Origin: Nymphaea colorata
Lineage: Eukaryota; Streptophyta; Magnoliopsida; Nymphaeales; Nymphaeaceae
Direction of reading: 5' to 3'
Assembly (NCBI RefSeq): GCF_008831285.2
Contig: NC_045144.1
Coordinates: 3,650,268 to 3,714,267 of the forward strand
Length of the DNA: 64,000 nt
In this document: in pieces, positions 22,259 through 32,600 of the stretch
Position numbering within the stretch: the stretch's first letter is position 1
How the letters are laid out: each line of letters starts with the position of its first letter
Notes under the pieces: model-generated
Database searches by the model: none
Told to the model about the DNA's origin: nothing
The model's input: only the letters and a program-made list of their open reading frames with translations
Made by a program: the position numbers and the translations under genes

Positions 22259-22503
22259 TGTTAGCCCGAACCATTGTTGGTCATAGTATAGGATACATGA
22301 ATAAGTGGGTCGGGTTTTAGAGATAGGAGATTCATAGCTCTCATAAAAGGGAACTAAAGAGGCTTATGCTTTTAATGATGCTTTTAATGAAAAGGTTCCT
22401 CTCTTGGGTTGAGAGAGTTTGGCCCTAATTCTAAGGAAAGTTAGGTTAAGTGTGCGTGTATTTTTACCTTCTTTATCGCAGCTCAGTTAGCCGACGGCTA
22501 ACA
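22259..22503 (+). repeat. 5' LTR of the Reina-like element (245 bp)
   Basis: TGTTAGCCCG to GACGGCTAACA, with terminal inverted TGTTAGC/GCTAACA. It matches 26450-26694 with a number of substitutions and indels. The TATA motif of the partner is CATAAAA here, and the copy has a short duplication of a GCTTTTAATG motif. Confidence 0.93.
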
Positions 22504-22505
22504 TC

Positions 22506-22517
22506 TGGTATCAGAGC
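22506..22517 (+). other. Primer-binding site, initiator tRNA-Met type
   Basis: TGGTATCAGAGC starts two bases after the LTR and is the standard plant initiator-Met primer-binding sequence. Confidence 0.93.
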
Positions 22518-22519
22518 CG

Positions 22520-23114
22520 ATGACCATCAAAGAAGCACTAGCTGCAGTGGAAGCGCTGTGCCGACAGGCAGAGGTAGACCATCTGGCGATCGTTGGGAGA
22601 TTGGAAGGAGTCGAAAGGAGCAGCGGAGAACTAGGACAACGGCTCAGCGACATGGAGAAGGAGATGCAATCGGGACAATAGGAGAGCAGAAAAATCAACC
22701 AGATTCCTCAATGGGTGGAAGGAGAGCAGGATCAGCAAACAGTCACCGAACAGAAACCCTACTGTCACTAAAGACCTGCGTGAAGTCCAGCCAGCAGCAT
22801 GCGAAACTCAGCCAGCACAAAGAGAAAGCACAAGGAGTAGACAGGTGCTAGTCAAGCGACTCAGCCCAGAGCAAATCAGGGAATGACGCAGAAAAGGATT
22901 GTGTTTTCACTGCGAAGAGAAATGGGGCCCGACACATGCTTGTAAAAGGCTGCATATGTACTTGGTAGACAAATCTGAGGAGAATTTTCAGGAAGAGGAA
23001 GAAGAGGCCTTAGAACAGGAGACCAGTGACAGCCTAGAAGAATTAACTCCGGAGACATCTCTTCATGCCTTAGAAGGAGATAATGTTCCCCAAATGATGA
23101 GGATAGAAGGTTGA
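22520..23114 (+). pseudogene. Reina-like gag remnant with zinc knuckle
   Basis: ATG at 22520, three bases after the PBS, opens MTIKEALAAVEALCRQ followed by a coiled-coil-like stretch; a stop comes after about 53 codons. The next recognisable part is RLSPEQIREXRRKG, then the knuckle CFHCEEKWGPTHAC near 22899-22940 and an acidic linker. Only about 200 bp separate the N-terminal coil and the knuckle region, whereas family members carry a capsid domain of a few hundred residues there. I infer an internal deletion of the capsid. Confidence 0.75.
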
Positions 23115-23535
23115 GTTAAAGGGAGGATTGTTAGCATATTGGTGGATACAGGGTCGACACATAACTTCATTGGATAAAAAACTGCCAAGACATGCGGCCG
23201 TAAAATTATCGAACAATCAGAATTTAAGGTTGTGGTTGGCAATGGTAGTTCCTTGTGGTGCAAGGGACGCTGCCCAAGGGAGGAAGTCAAGATCCAGGGG
23301 CATCGATTCGCGGTGGAATTGTTTTCCCTAGCGATGGGTGGAGCTGATTTGGTTTTAGGAATTCAATGGTTGAAACAGTTGGGGAAGGTTTGGTGGGATT
23401 TCACCGCCATGACAATGACTTTTAAGACAGCTGATGGGAAAATGTATACAGGCTCAACAGACGACAATGTCCAGGGAACAAGAGGCCACATAAATGAAGA
23501 AGGGGTGAAAAGGAGAAGGAGAACTAAACCTTCTC
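23115..23535 (+). pseudogene. Reina-like aspartic protease
   Basis: SILVDTGSTHNFIG carries the D-T-G active site; a stop follows directly at 23175-23177. The frame continues with FKVVVGNGSSLWCKG and ADLVLGIQWLKQLG, the second retropepsin block. Stops before and inside the domain show it is not translated as one piece today. Confidence 0.82.
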
Positions 23536-23538
23536 TTA

Positions 23539-24369
23539 ATGTCTGCTGAACCTAGCAGCCCGCAGCAACCGATTGCTTCCAAGTTGGAAGCCCCCATCTT
23601 CTTGCGCGTTGTTCTAACAAAATATGCCGAGGTTTTTGAAAATCCAAAAGGGTTACCCCTAAGTCGTGAATTTTACCATCGAATCGAGCTAGAAATGGGA
23701 TGGCAACCAGTCAATTTGAAGCCTTATAGATACAACCACATTCAGAAAGGAGAGATAGAAAAACTCATACAAAGTATGTTGTCAAAAGGCGTGGTCCAGC
23801 CCAGCCGAAGCCCTTATTCTTCTCCAGCCTTGTTAGTTCGAAAAAAAGATGGGACGTGGAGGTTTTGCGTAGATTACAGGGCACTTAATGCAGTCACCAT
23901 AAAAAATCGGTATCTGATACCAGTTATAGAAAAACTGCTGAACGAATTACAAGGGGCAAACGTCTACTCCAAGCTAGATCTTCGGGCTGGGTATCATCAA
24001 ATCAGGATGGCCAAGGAGGACATTTCCAAGACAGCTTTTCAAACCCATGAAGGCCATTACGAGTTTAAAGTATTGCCAATCGGGTTAATGAATGCACCAG
24101 CCACCTTTCAAGCATTGATGGACCACATCTTTCATTCTTTCCTAAGGAGATTTGTCTTGGTATTTTTCGATGATATATCGATTTACAGCAAGAGTGAAGA
24201 AGAACATCAAGAGCACCTACGATTGGTGTTGAAAACACTGAAAGAGCATCAACTACATGCCAAGGCTTCGAAATGTGTATTTGGATATGATCAAGTGACC
24301 TATTTGGGCCACACGATTTCTAAACGAGTAGAGATGGAAGAAGAAAAGGTGGCAGCCATTCGTACCTGA
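23539..24369 (+). CDS. Reina-like reverse transcriptase
   Basis: About 276 codons open. Motifs in order: VVQPSRSPYSSPALLVRKKD, WRFCVDYRALN, YSKLDLRAGYHQIRM, FKVLPIGLMNAPATFQALM, the catalytic VFFDDISIYSK and KCVFGYDQVTYLGH. The active-site tyrosine position is Phe (F-F-D-D), an unusual but tolerated-looking change from the typical F-x-D-D/Y-x-D-D box. A stop at 24367-24369 separates it from the connection and RNase H region, which continues in the same frame from 24394. Confidence 0.88.
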   Translation: MSAEPSSPQQPIASKLEAPIFLRVVLTKYAEVFENPKGLPLSREFYHRIELEMGWQPVNLKPYRYNHIQKGEIEKLIQSMLSKGVVQPSRSPYSSPALLVRKKDGTWRFCVDYRALNAVTIKNRYLIPVIEKLLNELQGANVYSKLDLRAGYHQIRMAKEDISKTAFQTHEGHYEFKVLPIGLMNAPATFQALMDHIFHSFLRRFVLVFFDDISIYSKSEEEHQEHLRLVLKTLKEHQLHAKASKCVFGYDQVTYLGHTISKRVEMEEEKVAAIRT

Positions 24370-25065
24370 AAATTACCTGCAGGAATTAAAGGGTTGAGGG
24401 CCTTCCTAGGCCTGGCATGGTATTACCGCAGATTTGTTAAAGATTTTGGATTACATGTGGCGCCACTAACCAGCATGTTAAAAAAAGATCAGTTCAAGTG
24501 GAGCACTCAAAGTGAAGCTGCCTTTGAGAAGTTAAAACAAGCTATCATCAACTCATCGACATTAGCAATGCCTGATTTCACCAAGACCTTCAAGGTGGAG
24601 ACAGATGCATCCGAGATGGGTGTTGGGGCAGTGCTCACCCAAGGGAAACACCCACAGCAAAGCTATGAGGGTTCGTTTCAAAATCAAATCCGCTTACGAA
24701 CGAGAGCTCATAGCCATGGTCATGGCCATCCAAAGGTGGCATCACTATTTAGTAGGACGAAAATTTCAGGATTTTACGGACCACAGCAGTTGAGGCATTG
24801 CATGCAACAGAAATCAGTTACTGCTGCTCAAGTAAAGTGGATTATGAAGCTAGCTGAATATGAATTTGATGTTATATACAAGAAGGGCAGTGAAAACATA
24901 GTGGCTGATAGCTTGTCGCGGAGATATGAAGAAGAAAACAGAGCAGAATTAAATACCTTTTGTTTACTTTTGGTATGTAGGCCTATTGCAGACTTATGGG
25001 AGAAGATGAAACAAGAACATCATATTTCAATGGATGTACAAAAGAAGAAAGAACAATTCGAGTAG
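24370..25065 (+). pseudogene. Reina-like RT connection and RNase H, double frameshift
   Basis: Starts with the connection motif LRAFLGLAWYYRRFVKDFG. RNase H begins with [16 protein letters not shown] (first catalytic Asp). The frame then shifts at about 24650: the expected [19 protein letters not shown] helix is found in another frame at 24605-24793, and the original frame resumes with QVKWIMKLAEYEFDVIYKKG and ADSLSRR. Two compensating shifts break the middle of the domain. Confidence 0.85.
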
Positions 25066-25077
25066 AATGAAACTCAA

Positions 25078-25890
25078 GTGTATGGTTACCGGTGGAGAGA
25101 ACCTTACCTATACTATCAAAACAGAATATATGTACCTCCAAATTCCACGCTCATCAAGGAATTAATTTCCTTCTTCCATGACGGCATCGAAGGGGGACAC
25201 CAAGGAGAGGAAGGCACTTACAAGAGGGCCCAACAGACTTTCTTTTGGCCAGGCATGAAGAGAGAAATCAGAGAATATATCAAGGCCTGTGATACTTGCA
25301 GACGGCACAAATATGAGGCGTTGTGCCCCGCTGGCCTCTTACAACCTCTGTCCATTTCAGACAAAATATGGGAGGACTTATCCATGGATTTTATTATTGG
25401 ACTGCCACGATCAAAAGGAAGATCAATTATCTTAGTCGTTGTGGACAGGCTATCGAAATATGGTCATTTTATAGCACTGTCACACCTCTTCACAGCCAAG
25501 GATGTGGCTAAGGCCTTTCAGGATCATGTAGGAAAGCTACATGGTATGCCACAGAGAGTGGTAAGTGATCGGGACCCCCTGTTTTTAAGTAACTTTTGGA
25601 AAAAGTACTTCGAATTGCAGGGAACCAAACTACAAATGAGCACTGCGTATCATCCACAGTCAGATGGTCAAACAGAAGTTATAAATAGGGTATTGGAAAC
25701 ATATCTGAGGTGTTACGCCGAGTTCCAGCCTCATAACTGGACAGAATACCTCTCATGGGCAAAGTATTCATATAACACTGCAGTACATTCAGCTCTAGGA
25801 AAATCTCCTTTTGAAGTGGTGTATGGGGCGGGCGACCCCCTCCTGATTTATGTCGCTTCCATCCTCAAGGGTCACAGCTGGACGAAGTAG
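25078..25890 (+). CDS. Reina-like integrase core
   Basis: About 270 codons. HHCC module: H in FFHDGIEGGHQGEEG, then CDTCRRHK. DDE core: Asp in LSMDFIIGLPRSKG, Asp in VVSDRDPLFLSNFW, Glu in HPQSDGQTEVINR. The frame ends at 25890 and the C-terminal part continues in another frame from 25917, so a frameshift separates core and tail. It would insert element cDNA; chromoviral relatives target heterochromatin through the tail. Confidence 0.9.
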   Translation: MYGYRWREPYLYYQNRIYVPPNSTLIKELISFFHDGIEGGHQGEEGTYKRAQQTFFWPGMKREIREYIKACDTCRRHKYEALCPAGLLQPLSISDKIWEDLSMDFIIGLPRSKGRSIILVVVDRLSKYGHFIALSHLFTAKDVAKAFQDHVGKLHGMPQRVVSDRDPLFLSNFWKKYFELQGTKLQMSTAYHPQSDGQTEVINRVLETYLRCYAEFQPHNWTEYLSWAKYSYNTAVHSALGKSPFEVVYGAGDPLLIYVASILKGHSWTK

Positions 25891-26449
25891 ATATTCAGCT
25901 CCTAGCAAGAGACCAAGTGCTGGATATTATCAAAAGCAAGTTGGTAGCTGCTCAAAACAGAATGGCCAAGCAGTACAATAAAAAGCATCGTTCTCAAGAA
26001 TATGAGATAGGTCAGTGGATCTACTTGAAGAATTTTCCTGCAGGAAAAATCCAGCGTCGATCAGCCGAAATCCATAAATTGTCTGCACGGTATTCAGACC
26101 CTTTCAAGGTGATTGAAAGGATTGGGACATTAGCGTATAGGCTACAGCTTCCGGAGAGTTCTTCAATTCACCCTGTATTTCATGTCTCACGTCTGAAGGC
26201 CTGTTATTCTAGTGCTGAACTAGAGATTGCAGTCAGGGCAATGCCAAGTGCTCCTCCAGGTGAATTATTCCCATTCTGGGTGCTTCAGCAGAAGAAATAC
26301 AAAAGGACAAAACAACCTTACACAGCTTGGCTGGTGGAATGGCAAAGACCAGAAGCTCCTAGCCCATCTTGGGAAGACGCCGCAAAGATAGAACAATGAT
26401 TTCCGGAATTCACACCTTGAGGACAAGGTGTTGGTTAAGGGAAGGGTAA
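25891..26449 (+). pseudogene. Integrase C-terminus with chromodomain-like tail
   Basis: The GPY/F-type module is seen around FKVIERIGTLAYRLQLP, followed by SSIHPVFHVSRLKACY. After a short linker comes FWVLQQKKYKRTKQPYTAWL and VEWQRPEAPSPSWED, a group II-type chromodomain-like stretch as in plant chromoviruses. A shift after 26395 puts the conserved tail H-L-E-D-K-V-L-V-K-G-R-V in another frame (about 26412-26449), directly before the LTR. Confidence 0.83.
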
Positions 26450-26694
26450 TGTTAGCCCGAACCGTTGTTGGTCATAGTATAGGATACAGGAATAAGTGGG
26501 TCGGGTCTTAGAGATAGGAGATCCATCGTTCCCACGTATAAAAGGGAACTAACACTGTTTAGAGGCTTATACTTTTAATAAAGAGGTTCCACTCTCGCGT
26601 TGAGGGAGTTTGGCCCTAATTCTAAGGAGAGTTATGTTAAGTGTGCGTGTTTTTTTACCTTCTTTATCGCAGCTCAGTTAGCCGACGGCTAACA
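26450..26694 (+). repeat. 3' LTR of the Reina-like element (245 bp)
   Basis: TGTTAGCCCG to GACGGCTAACA. Contains an intact TATAAAA at 26537-26543, which the 5' copy has lost. It is followed by 12 bases resembling the start of the primer-binding region. Confidence 0.93.
26537..26543 (+). promoter_or_regulatory. TATA box in the Reina-like 3' LTR
   Basis: TATAAAA within CACGTATAAAAGGG. The 5' LTR has CATAAAA at the same place, so promoter strength may differ between the two LTRs. Confidence 0.55.
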
Positions 26695-26706
26695 TCTGGT
26701 ATCACA
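26695..26706 (+). other. PBS-like 12 bp retained outside the 3' LTR
   Basis: TCTGGTATCACA follows the LTR terminal AACA. The bases after the 5' LTR are TCTGGTATCAGA, so 11 of 12 match the two spacer bases plus the first ten bases of the primer-binding site. The target duplication CATTG comes directly after. Confidence 0.8.
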
Positions 26707-26711
26707 CATTG
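26707..26711. repeat. Target-site duplication CATTG (right) of the Reina-like element
   Basis: Same five bases as 22254-22258. Together they bracket the element including the extra 12 bp. Confidence 0.78.
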
Positions 26712-26759
26712 TTTTCTCATTCTTTGATAGCTGGAACAAGTTCTTTGTCTCCTTCTGTC

Positions 26760-26803
<44 letters not shown>

Positions 26804-27830
26804 GAGATCCTATCTCATCATGTAGATGAGATACTAAACTACCTCCTGCAAATAATTCAGCAATTACCCAAGGATCATATGATTCCATGGGTTGAGAATT
26901 CTCAGTAGAAATGTTAAAGTTGTGTTCGTCAAACACAACATTTTTTGATACTTTAATGTGTCTGGTTGTAGGGTCATAACATCTAAAACTTTGTATTCAT
27001 CTGCATAACGAACAAACCTGCATTGGATTGCTTTACTTTGAAATCTATTTCTTAATGACAAATCAATGTGAACATAGCACACACATCCGAAAACCCTTAA
27101 ATCATTGTAGTTTGGATTTCGACTAAAAAGAGTGAAGGAGATTTTGAATCCAAAACAGTCATGGGCAGACGATTTATTATATGTACAGCAGTCTAAAAAG
27201 CCTCAGTACATAGACTAATAGGAGTATAATAGGAGTATTACTATCATGCATCATACTCATACCACTTTCCATGATGTGACGATGTTTTCGTTCAGCTACG
27301 CCATTTTGTTGTGGGGTGTATGGGCATGAAATCTATCGAGTTATCCAATTTTCTCATAAAAAGTTAATAAAATTATGTGAATATTCTCCCCCACCATCAC
27401 ACTAGAAATGCACAACCTTAGACAAAAATTGTGTTTAGACCATGGCATGAAATTCTCAAAAGATACTAAACATTGTTGATTTTTGTTTCATGAAGTAAAT
27501 CCAAGTGTATCAAGAATAAGAATCTATGAACAAAACATAATAGTGGGAGCCAAACAAGGAACCAATGGAAATTGTCCCTCATACATAAGAATAGACAACC
27601 TCAAACGGTTTAGAAGTTCTTTTATTGATATTATGAAAAGAAAGTATATGACTCTTACATAGTTTGCAACTAGAACATTTTTTGTCATAGGAATCAATAG
27701 GTAGATTGGATTTTGGAATGAGATTATTTGATGCAAGTTTTTCCAAAAATCCTACTACTACAATGTCATGTACAACCATGCCATAAATCTGGGTTACTGA
27801 CAATTGATTGGAGACAGCTAGAGCTTGGAA
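26712..27830 (-). pseudogene. Ty1/Copia integrase, minus strand
   Basis: Read leftward on the minus strand: KCSSCKLCKSHILSF (zinc-binding linker, about 27660) with NKRTSKPFEVVYSYV, then TPQQNGVAERKHRH around 27310-27340, which carries the catalytic Glu. Next come NRFQSKAIQCRFVRYADEYK and a V-F-D-E-H-N stretch (27060-26900), the standard Copia integrase C-terminal region. A GT/AT microsatellite sits in the hinge at 26759-26803. The segment then runs into the Reina-like insertion and continues as RT at 22253. Frame changes and stops show decay. The left boundary with the hAT remnant is approximate. Confidence 0.85.
26759..26803. repeat. (AT)n(GT)n microsatellite in the Copia hinge
   Basis: An uninterrupted TA-repeat followed by a TG-repeat. 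It lies in the acidic linker between Copia integrase and RT and is translated on the minus strand as His-Thr and Tyr-Ile repeats, evidence of expansion after the element died. Confidence 0.9.
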
Positions 27831-27889
27831 TTTGAGAAGGTGTATTGGAAGGAAAGCATGTCAATTGAGCTGGACTTGAAGAGGACTGT

Positions 27890-28753
27890 AAGAAATAAGA
27901 ACTTTCCTTATACTAGAAGATAAGTTGTTTGTGAATATTCAAAGTTTTCTTTTAAAGATTTTAGTTCTGAAGGCACAACAGGGACAAGAGAAGATGATGG
28001 CATAAGTCCTTTTGATTGGTGGGCATCCTATGGATTAGAAATGTCTGTGCTTCAAAAACTTGCTTTGAGATTACTATCACAATTTGTTACAATCACAACT
28101 TGTTACATCATCGTGTTGTGAAGGAAATTGGATTATATATGGTCATACACACAACATTAAAAGGAACAAACTCACTAACCAACATGCAGAGAACTTGGTT
28201 TATGTGCATTCTAATTTGTGTCTTCTTTCAAGGAAAGAAAAAGAATACAAGTATTTCTTTATTATGTTGTTTTGCTTTACTCGTTTCCTTATGTTTTATT
28301 AGATTTTTTATATTTATGTTGTCAACATTTTTTATTGTTTAATTTTCATCTTTAAAATGCAGTTGTGGATCATCTCAATATTGGGATGTAAATCCAAATG
28401 AATTTGATTTCAATGGAGAATGCAATTTATATATTGCTAACATGGGTTTAGCAGAACCTGTTATTCCTTCTGAGGAGTTTGATGATGATGATATCGTTGA
28501 AAGCATTGAAGAAAATCAAGATATTGGTGGAACTGGAACACCACTCATATTGATGATGGATGAAGTATGAACTGTGAACTCAAAACTAGAGTATATTTCT
28601 TGTTGAATTGATAATTGATATTTGATAATGATATCATGATTTGCAAATTGCAATTTTGAATTTGTTATTTGATAATTTTGTGGTTTATAAACAATTTTTG
28701 TCATATTATAGAGATGTGCCGCTCTGGCACCTGCACCCCGCACCTATGTGAGA
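27890..28753 (+). pseudogene. hAT transposase C-terminal end with right element terminus
   Basis: Plus-strand pieces: PFDWWASYGLEMSVLQKLAL, then in another frame SSCCEGNWIIYGHTHNIKRN and HAENLVYVHSNLCLLSRK, the hAT dimerisation region near the transposase C-terminus. A likely intron (about 28261-28362) precedes SSQYWDVNPNEFDFNGECN and an acidic tail ending with a stop at about 28566. The 3' part (28567-28712) closely matches 60556-60690, and the end (GCACCTATGTGA, about 28742-28753) resembles the right terminus of the element at 50639-51934. The N-terminal two thirds of the transposase are missing; the left side abuts the Copia fragment. Confidence 0.75.
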
Positions 28754-29520
28754 TGGTTGAAAACTTCCAAAGCCTTATCAATGCGACCAGATTTGACATG
28801 CATAGCAATTAAAGCATTGGAAATTGGAACAATCTTATATAAAATTGTGCCTATCAATGTAACCATGAATCCATTCACCCAATTCTAAAGCACCCACTTG
28901 AGCACGGGCATAGAGAACTGATAGAATGATGACCTCATCTGGTTCTATATCCACAAACTGCATCCTCATGAAGAGCATGATAGCCTCATTAGTTTGGTTG
29001 ATATGTGCATGACCAGCTATTAAGGCCATCCAAGAGATTACATCCTTATGGGGCATTTCATTGAACAATTTGCATGTTGTCTCAATGTCTCCGAACTTGA
29101 CATATGCTGCAAGAATGGCATTGCATGAGATCAAATATCAGTTAGGCATTTGGTCAAAAATCTGGCGAGAGACCTTGATCACAGTGTTCCGAATATAGAT
29201 GTTAGCACCCTTCTTATGCTGGAAGATGGAGTAGACATAGTCCAAAGAACAAAAGGATGTTGTGGTGTCGATGAGTCTGCTGAGGAGGGTGTTATATTGG
29301 TCAAGGCCCCTTGAGACCAAGAACGCACGTATTTGAGTTATGTGGTAAAGCTCCCTTTACAGTAGTCGAGCAAGGTTGCTAGTTGTGAATGAGGCATCAA
29401 CTTTTTCCATCTTGCCATCATGACCATTGGAGTCACCATCGCCATATTAGGAACATAAACGTCGAGGAAGAGGCAGGAAGAGCAGGAGGTCAAGAAGAGG
29501 TAGGCAGTAGAAAAAACGAC
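28754..29520 (-). pseudogene. Pentatricopeptide repeat (PPR) protein pseudogene
   Basis: Minus-strand pieces in changing frames. The start has LATLLDYCKGSFTT and VSRGLDQYNTLLSRLIDTTT. Then come YIRNTVIKVSRQIFDQMPN, ISCNAILAAYVKFGDIETTC, LFNEMPHKDVISWMALIAGH and EPDEVIILSVLYARAQVGAL, typical 31-36-residue PPR repeats of the PLS class, which bind organellar RNA. The stretch LELGEWIHGYIDRHNF and, after a stop, NALIAMHVKSGRIDKALEVF continue the pattern. A frameshift near the N-terminus and stops near 29137 and 28835 show it is dead. The sequence is cut at 28753, where the hAT terminus begins, so an insertion there is likely. Confidence 0.83.
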
Positions 29521-29590
29521 TAGGAAAGAAGGCACCTTTGCACATGTTAGTATGAGATTGGAGGCACCAAAAGGAGGAAAATCGCTCTCT

Positions 29591-29593
<3 letters not shown>

Positions 29594-29658
<65 letters not shown>
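29594..29658. repeat. (AT)n microsatellite, about 32 units
   Basis: A perfect AT dinucleotide tract of 65 bp, capable of cruciform formation. No other structure nearby. Confidence 0.95.
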
Positions 29659-29661
<3 letters not shown>

Positions 29662-32600
29662 ACAGACCAGATTGAAATGGATGTTCGCAATGATCAACCC
29701 CGTTTGGCTATCATTAGTTTCTTTGTCAGAGATGTAAGGGGTCCTCTAGTGATATGCATCCCCCTACATCCCGAAGACTGCACAACAACAAGATGCTTAC
29801 ACAAGTTAGCATGTCAAATCACATAGCATATTTAACCTCAAATTAGTTAGTGCACTCCTCATGAACCAAAAAAAGGACATTGATGAGCAAAAGGTACATA
29901 TAGAAAGTGACAACAAAGTAAAGAAAAATAAGAATACACATTCTATTGAAGTCATAATACGGCTAAGAAAAGGAGTAATATTGCAGCAGAAGGGAAGACA
30001 ATAGCCTATGCACAAGTTTGCTCATAATGCATAAAACTAGGGCCACTTAAACAACTGTCTTCATCTACATCTAACATATATCAGATAAGCAGGTGTTAGC
30101 ATCAAAAGTGCAGAAAATGCATAGCTTTTTAAATTTTAATTTTTTTTGAGGGAATAGAATGGCTTGTTGGCATTGTTGCATAAAACAGAATGCAGTCCTG
30201 AAAGTAGCAGCACTCCATCGAACCAAACAAGCTCTCTCCACAATAATGTGGAATGTCTGTTCAACAGGATTCAAATGTTTCCATTATTTCGCTGGAATAT
30301 ACATGTCTTCTCATGCTCTCTTGGGTTGGCCCTCCGAAAGAATCTAAATTTTATCAAATAGAGTTAGTATTTGAGAGCAATCGTCTTTTTTTTTCATTCT
30401 TTCCTAAACAAAGAAATTGTAAGTCGGTTAGACCTTGTTTATCTTAAAAAAAAATACAAGAATATACTCAACTTTTGAAGACAATACTTCCTTTGGAATA
30501 TGTTCTAAATCATATTGAACTTCAAAAACAATAAGAAATCCTGAAAGTCCTTGTTCATAGGCTAGCTGAATAAATAGCAAGATGCAGACTTTCCGATATA
30601 GTGAAATAAATGTGGGTGTAAGTAAAAACCAAAATTATGGGGTAAGATAACTAAACAGGTATATATATATATATATATCTGTGTGTGTGTGTGTGTATTC
30701 GATGGCGGACCTAAATAAATGCCTGTACACCAAATAATGAGTGAGGTAGTTATATGGAAAAAGGAGATCAGAAAGTTAGGACTACTAGAAAAATTTAAAT
30801 CAGACATTAAATGAGAGTGGAGGAAACTGAAAGGTCACTCTCCTTTATGGGAGAGTAGCAGTAAACTCGGATGAGAATCTGAGTGTACGTGAGAGAACCT
30901 ATTTAAACATCTACTGCAGTAGTTTTGTGGCCTTTTTGCTGTAGCCTTAGAGGGGGCAGGTCCAGCAGCAGGAATTAAAGGATAAAGGCATAGAAAGGTC
31001 TCTATTTTGGCTGCATTACATATCAAGATTAGAAGCTGGAAGTCACTAGTTTTATTTCCTTCACTACTTCAGCTGTAGACATCTTCACCGCTCTCTCTTT
31101 CTCTCTCTCTCTTCTCCTCTTCCATTCTCCACTTCCTCCCTTCTCGTGCTCCCTCTATCACTCTCTTGTTAGTTGTTCCCTCCCTCACTCCCTGTTCCTC
31201 GTTCTTTCCCTCCTATTCCCCTTCTTTCTCTTTCACTCTCTCTTGGTCCCTCACAAAATGAAGGACGGGAAGGATAATAGGGCACGAAAAGCCTCTTTTC
31301 CCCTCAAGTTTTATAAAATTGACCCATATGTCTAACAATTTTTTTCTAAAAAGCCTGCCTGACTTTTTAAATTTTCCTAATAAGCACTTTATAAAAAATA
31401 TGGGCACAACAGTAATTCGAATTGTTTTGTTTACATTTTGCTTAGATGAGACAAAGAAAAAATTATTGCAAAAAAAGAAATGAAAATCTTTTAATTAAAG
31501 GAGAGAGGTAAAAAGAAGCATAGGAGAATTGAATCCTTTCTTTTTAATTTTCTTTCCGCCGCCAATACACATTTATGTGTGTATATGTAAGTATTTATGT
31601 ACATATGCATTTAAGTGTCTCAACCAAACATCCACAAAATCGAGTGTGGACATCAAAGTTCAGTTTCACACGAAATCAAATTTGGATGTCATGGTCTGGC
31701 TTTGGGATTAAATAGGGCTGCCAACTTGGCTCAATAGCTCAACTAAATGTGCCCCAAATCGGCTCCATGGAATTCATGGATTAGCTGTGACTAAACGTGA
31801 TATTAGAAATGAAGGACACATGCCCATCAACTAAAAATTATTTGTAATAAGTGACAAAAGCACAATAGTAACATGTTCATATACTGCAAACCTTTCTCCA
31901 TGTAATGGTGACAAAGGCATTGCATAAAACAATAAGCCCTTCTACATTCACTAATCCTAAATTATCTTACAAATCAAAACACGCATGCACACCCAACTTC
32001 TTAAGCAAATCATTCATTATATAAGGGAAACCTAATATCCAGCCAGTTGTATTTAGGAAGGAATTCATCATTTCTTTATGAAGGAAATAAATTTTGAGAC
32101 ATCCAGCTCAATTGATAGGAATCTTTATCCTAAAAAAATAAATTGAGTGCTCACATTAGACACTTACCATTTTTTCACTATGCATCAAGAGTTCAAGACT
32201 GTTCGCCTTTTCACCTACAGATATGGCTCTACTCTATCAGCTTGTCAATAGGCTTGTCCCTTTTGATCCTTGCAAATCCAATAATTCAACTGCATCACTA
32301 AATTGACATTTGAAGAACTGATATTCAAGCTTGGACTATGTTGTTAGATTAGAAGTGTTCAGAAAAAATGCTTGGTAAAAAACCAGACTAACTTCATCAA
32401 CAGGAAATTTTTTCTGAACAATGATGGTAAGAATAAGGTTTTTGCTTCAGGTATACAATTATTAACTCAAAATAGTGTTGAATCATTCTAATGAGCGATA
32501 GCTACTTGTTCATGACTTTACTGAAAGAACCTCTTATTCTACTTGTAATCATGTCCGTAATCAACCTGCAAAACACAGTTACTAAAGCATTTGATCTAAA

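Larger units (their letters stand above)
22259..26706 (+). mobile_element. Reina-like Ty3/Gypsy chromovirus inserted in the Copia element
   Basis: A 4.4-kb element with two 245-bp LTRs, an initiator-Met primer-binding site, gag remnant, protease, RT, RNase H, integrase and a C-terminal chromodomain-like region. Short LTRs, small size and the H-L-E-D-K-V-L-V-K-G tail near 26412 fit the Reina group of plant chromoviruses. Several frameshifts and stops make it non-autonomous, and much of the gag capsid region is missing. The right end extends 12 bp past the LTR before the target duplication (see findings). Confidence 0.88.

Noticed and set aside
26759-26803. GT repeat as a regulatory Z-DNA site
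   Set aside because: It sits inside a dead Copia coding hinge and no gene is nearby to regulate.
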